Assembly: GCA_963825345.1 (NCBI GenBank)
Contig: CAWGSQ010000005.1
Span: 258,750 to 322,749 of the forward strand
DNA from: JACVRW01 sp963825345
GTDB lineage: Bacteria; Actinomycetota; Thermoleophilia; Solirubrobacterales; Thermoleophilaceae
Length of the DNA: 64,000 bases
Direction of reading: 5' to 3'
Part shown: piece by piece, positions 62,896 to 64,000 of the stretch
How positions within the stretch are numbered: position 1 is the first letter of the stretch
Layout of the letters: each line of letters opens with the position of its first letter
The notes under the pieces: generated by a model
Told to the model about the DNA's origin: nothing
The model's input: the letters and a program-made list of their open reading frames with translations, nothing else
Databases searched by the model: none
Program-made: the position numbers and the translations under genes

Positions 62896-63939
62896 TTAGG
62901 GCAGCGCTGGTTCTATCCGGCCGCTCACCTCGCCGAGCGGGTCGCCGCGCAGGGTGACCTCGTCGCCGTCCTCGAGGAAGGTGCGGGTGGAGCCGTCCGC
63001 GAGCTCGATCGGCTCCTGTCCGTTCCAGCTCAACTCGATCAGGCTGCCGCGCTGGTCGGGCTCCGGGCCCGAGATCGTGCCCGTGGCGAGGAGGTCGCCG
63101 GTCCGCAGGCTCGCTCCGTTCACCGTCAGATGCGCCACCTGCTGCGCGATCGACCAGTAGAGGTGGCGCGTGTTCGAGCGCGCCACGACCGTGCCGTTCA
63201 GCTCCACCTCGAGTGGGATGTCGAAGGCCCAGGGCTCCTCGCGCAGGTAGTCGAGCGGCTCTGGGTCCTGGGGGTCGCGCGGCACGCGGCGGTCGGCGAG
63301 CTGGTCGAGCGGCACAACCCAGTGGCTCACCGATGTGGCGAACGACTTGCCGAGGAACGGGCCGAGCGGCTGGTACTCCCAGGCCTGGATGTCGCGCGCG
63401 GACCAGTCGTTCACGAGCACCATTCCGAAGACGTGGTCGAGCGCGCTCTCGATCGGCACCGGCTCGCCCATCGCGCTCGGCGTTCCGATCACGAAGCCGG
63501 CCTCGAGCTCGATGTCGAGGCGCGCGCTCGGCCCGAACTCCGGCCCGGGGCGCTGGCCGGCGGGCCTCCGGACGGGTGTCCCGCTCGCGACAACCGTGCC
63601 GGCGCGCCCGTGGTACCCGACCGGGAGATGCCGCCAGTTCGGCAGCAGCGGCTCCGAGTCCGGCCGGAACATGCGGCCGAGATTCGTGGCGTGGTCGAGC
63701 GACGAGTAGAAGTCCACGTAGTCGGCGACCTCGATCGGCAGCCCCAGCTCTGCGCCGCTCAGCTCGCGGCCCTCATCCACGCGCGAAGCGGCCTGGCGCC
63801 AGACCTCCGGACCTGCGGCCATGAACGCGTTCAACGAAGGTGCGTCGAAGACAGGGTCGAGCCCGCTCAGGTCCACCACCTGGTCGCCCACGCGCGCGCA
63901 CACGCCCCCGCCGCGCAGCACTCCGTAGGCCAGCGTCAC
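62896..63939 (-). CDS. Fumarylacetoacetase
   Basis: This 347-residue hydrolase is the last step of tyrosine/homogentisate breakdown, giving fumarate and acetoacetate. The metal- and substrate-binding motifs DYVDFYSSLDHATNLGRMFR, LPVGYHGRAGTVV and VNDWSARDIQAWEYQPLGPF, then GKSFATSVSHWVVPLDQL, are all clear; the metal Glu pair is in DIELEAGFVIG. It is shorter than the usual ~420, mostly in the N- and C-terminal parts. The GTG start 63939 overlaps the stop of an upstream gene. Confidence 0.9.
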   Translation of the reverse strand: MTLAYGVLRGGGVCARVGDQVVDLSGLDPVFDAPSLNAFMAAGPEVWRQAASRVDEGRELSGAELGLPIEVADYVDFYSSLDHATNLGRMFRPDSEPLLPNWRHLPVGYHGRAGTVVASGTPVRRPAGQRPGPEFGPSARLDIELEAGFVIGTPSAMGEPVPIESALDHVFGMVLVNDWSARDIQAWEYQPLGPFLGKSFATSVSHWVVPLDQLADRRVPRDPQDPEPLDYLREEPWAFDIPLEVELNGTVVARSNTRHLYWSIAQQVAHLTVNGASLRTGDLLATGTISGPEPDQRGSLIELSWNGQEPIELADGSTRTFLEDGDEVTLRGDPLGEVSGRIEPALP

Positions 63940-64000
63940 GACAGGACCCCCAGCGCTCGAAGGTCGTCCACGGGCTCTCGCCAGCTGCAGCTGCCGAAGC
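63936..64000 (-). CDS. C-terminal end of an unidentified protein, cut by the window edge
   Basis: On the minus strand the frame from 64000 reads FGSCSWREPVDDLRALGVLS then TGA at 63938-63936, overlapping the fumarylacetoacetase GTG as GTGA. Only about 20 residues are visible, too few to identify. Given the neighbour it may belong to tyrosine/homogentisate degradation (for example homogentisate dioxygenase), but that is context only. Confidence 0.45.
   Translation of the reverse strand, partial: FGSCSWREPVDDLRALGVLS

Overview
The window is about 70% GC and densely packed with bacterial genes, most of them on the minus strand. It looks like chromosome from an actinobacterium, probably class Thermoleophilia (Solirubrobacterales or relatives). 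That placement is inferred from the high GC, from an mce locus of six paralogues, from menaquinone genes and NDH-2, and from the block infC-rpmI-rplT-tsnR-pheS-pheT-argC-argJ-argB-argD-argG. That block matches the order I recall from mycobacteria, minus argF, argR and argH. I see no rRNA, tRNA, CRISPR array, phage or insertion sequence, and no gene-free stretch longer than about 170 bases.

Layout. 1-12 kb: the 3' part of menD runs toward a minus-strand block of a four-TM protein, six MCE proteins and menF. The six mce genes have no YrbE permease or MceG ATPase beside them. 12-18 kb: ilvN and ilvB, two tiny membrane proteins, a GNAT enzyme, NDH-2 and small conserved proteins. 18-24.6 kb: gatC-gatA-gatB, a methyltransferase, a GNAT enzyme, a hotdog thioesterase, two membrane proteins and folD. 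24.6-32 kb: a PcrA/UvrD helicase interrupted by an intein, an ABC exporter pair, a queuosine-salvage (Qng1/DUF2419) gene and a frameshifted DUF559-type gene. 31.5-40 kb: cysE-cysK, a DUF1990 pair, secreted proteins including an RTX-repeat protein, an Rrf2 regulator, a VanZ-like protein, a histidine kinase and an HDOD-LuxR regulator. 40-46 kb: gltX, endonuclease IV, a Cys-rich protein and dnaE. 46-64 kb: two secreted proteins, the arg block, pheST, tsnR, rplT-rpmI-infC, thrS, a glycosyltransferase, fumarylacetoacetase and the end of one more gene.

How the genes fit together. Consecutive genes very often overlap by exactly four bases (ATGA or GTGA; 19 cases), so most blocks are probably translationally coupled operons. 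GltX together with GatCAB suggests the transamidation route to Gln-tRNA(Gln), although a separate GlnRS elsewhere cannot be excluded. MenD and MenF feed menaquinone synthesis and NDH-2 would reduce it. CysE and CysK make cysteine. ArgC, J, B, D and G cover most of arginine synthesis.

Four genes (menF, a DUF559 protein, tsnR, infC) carry single-base-type frameshifts. Because infC is essential and the breaks sit in GC-rich repetitive runs, sequence or assembly error is my first explanation. As written, the infC frame runs open into rplT. The most interesting real features are the intein, the bacterial Qng1 homologue and the permease-less mce array. I did not find a clear candidate for a wholly new multigene system.
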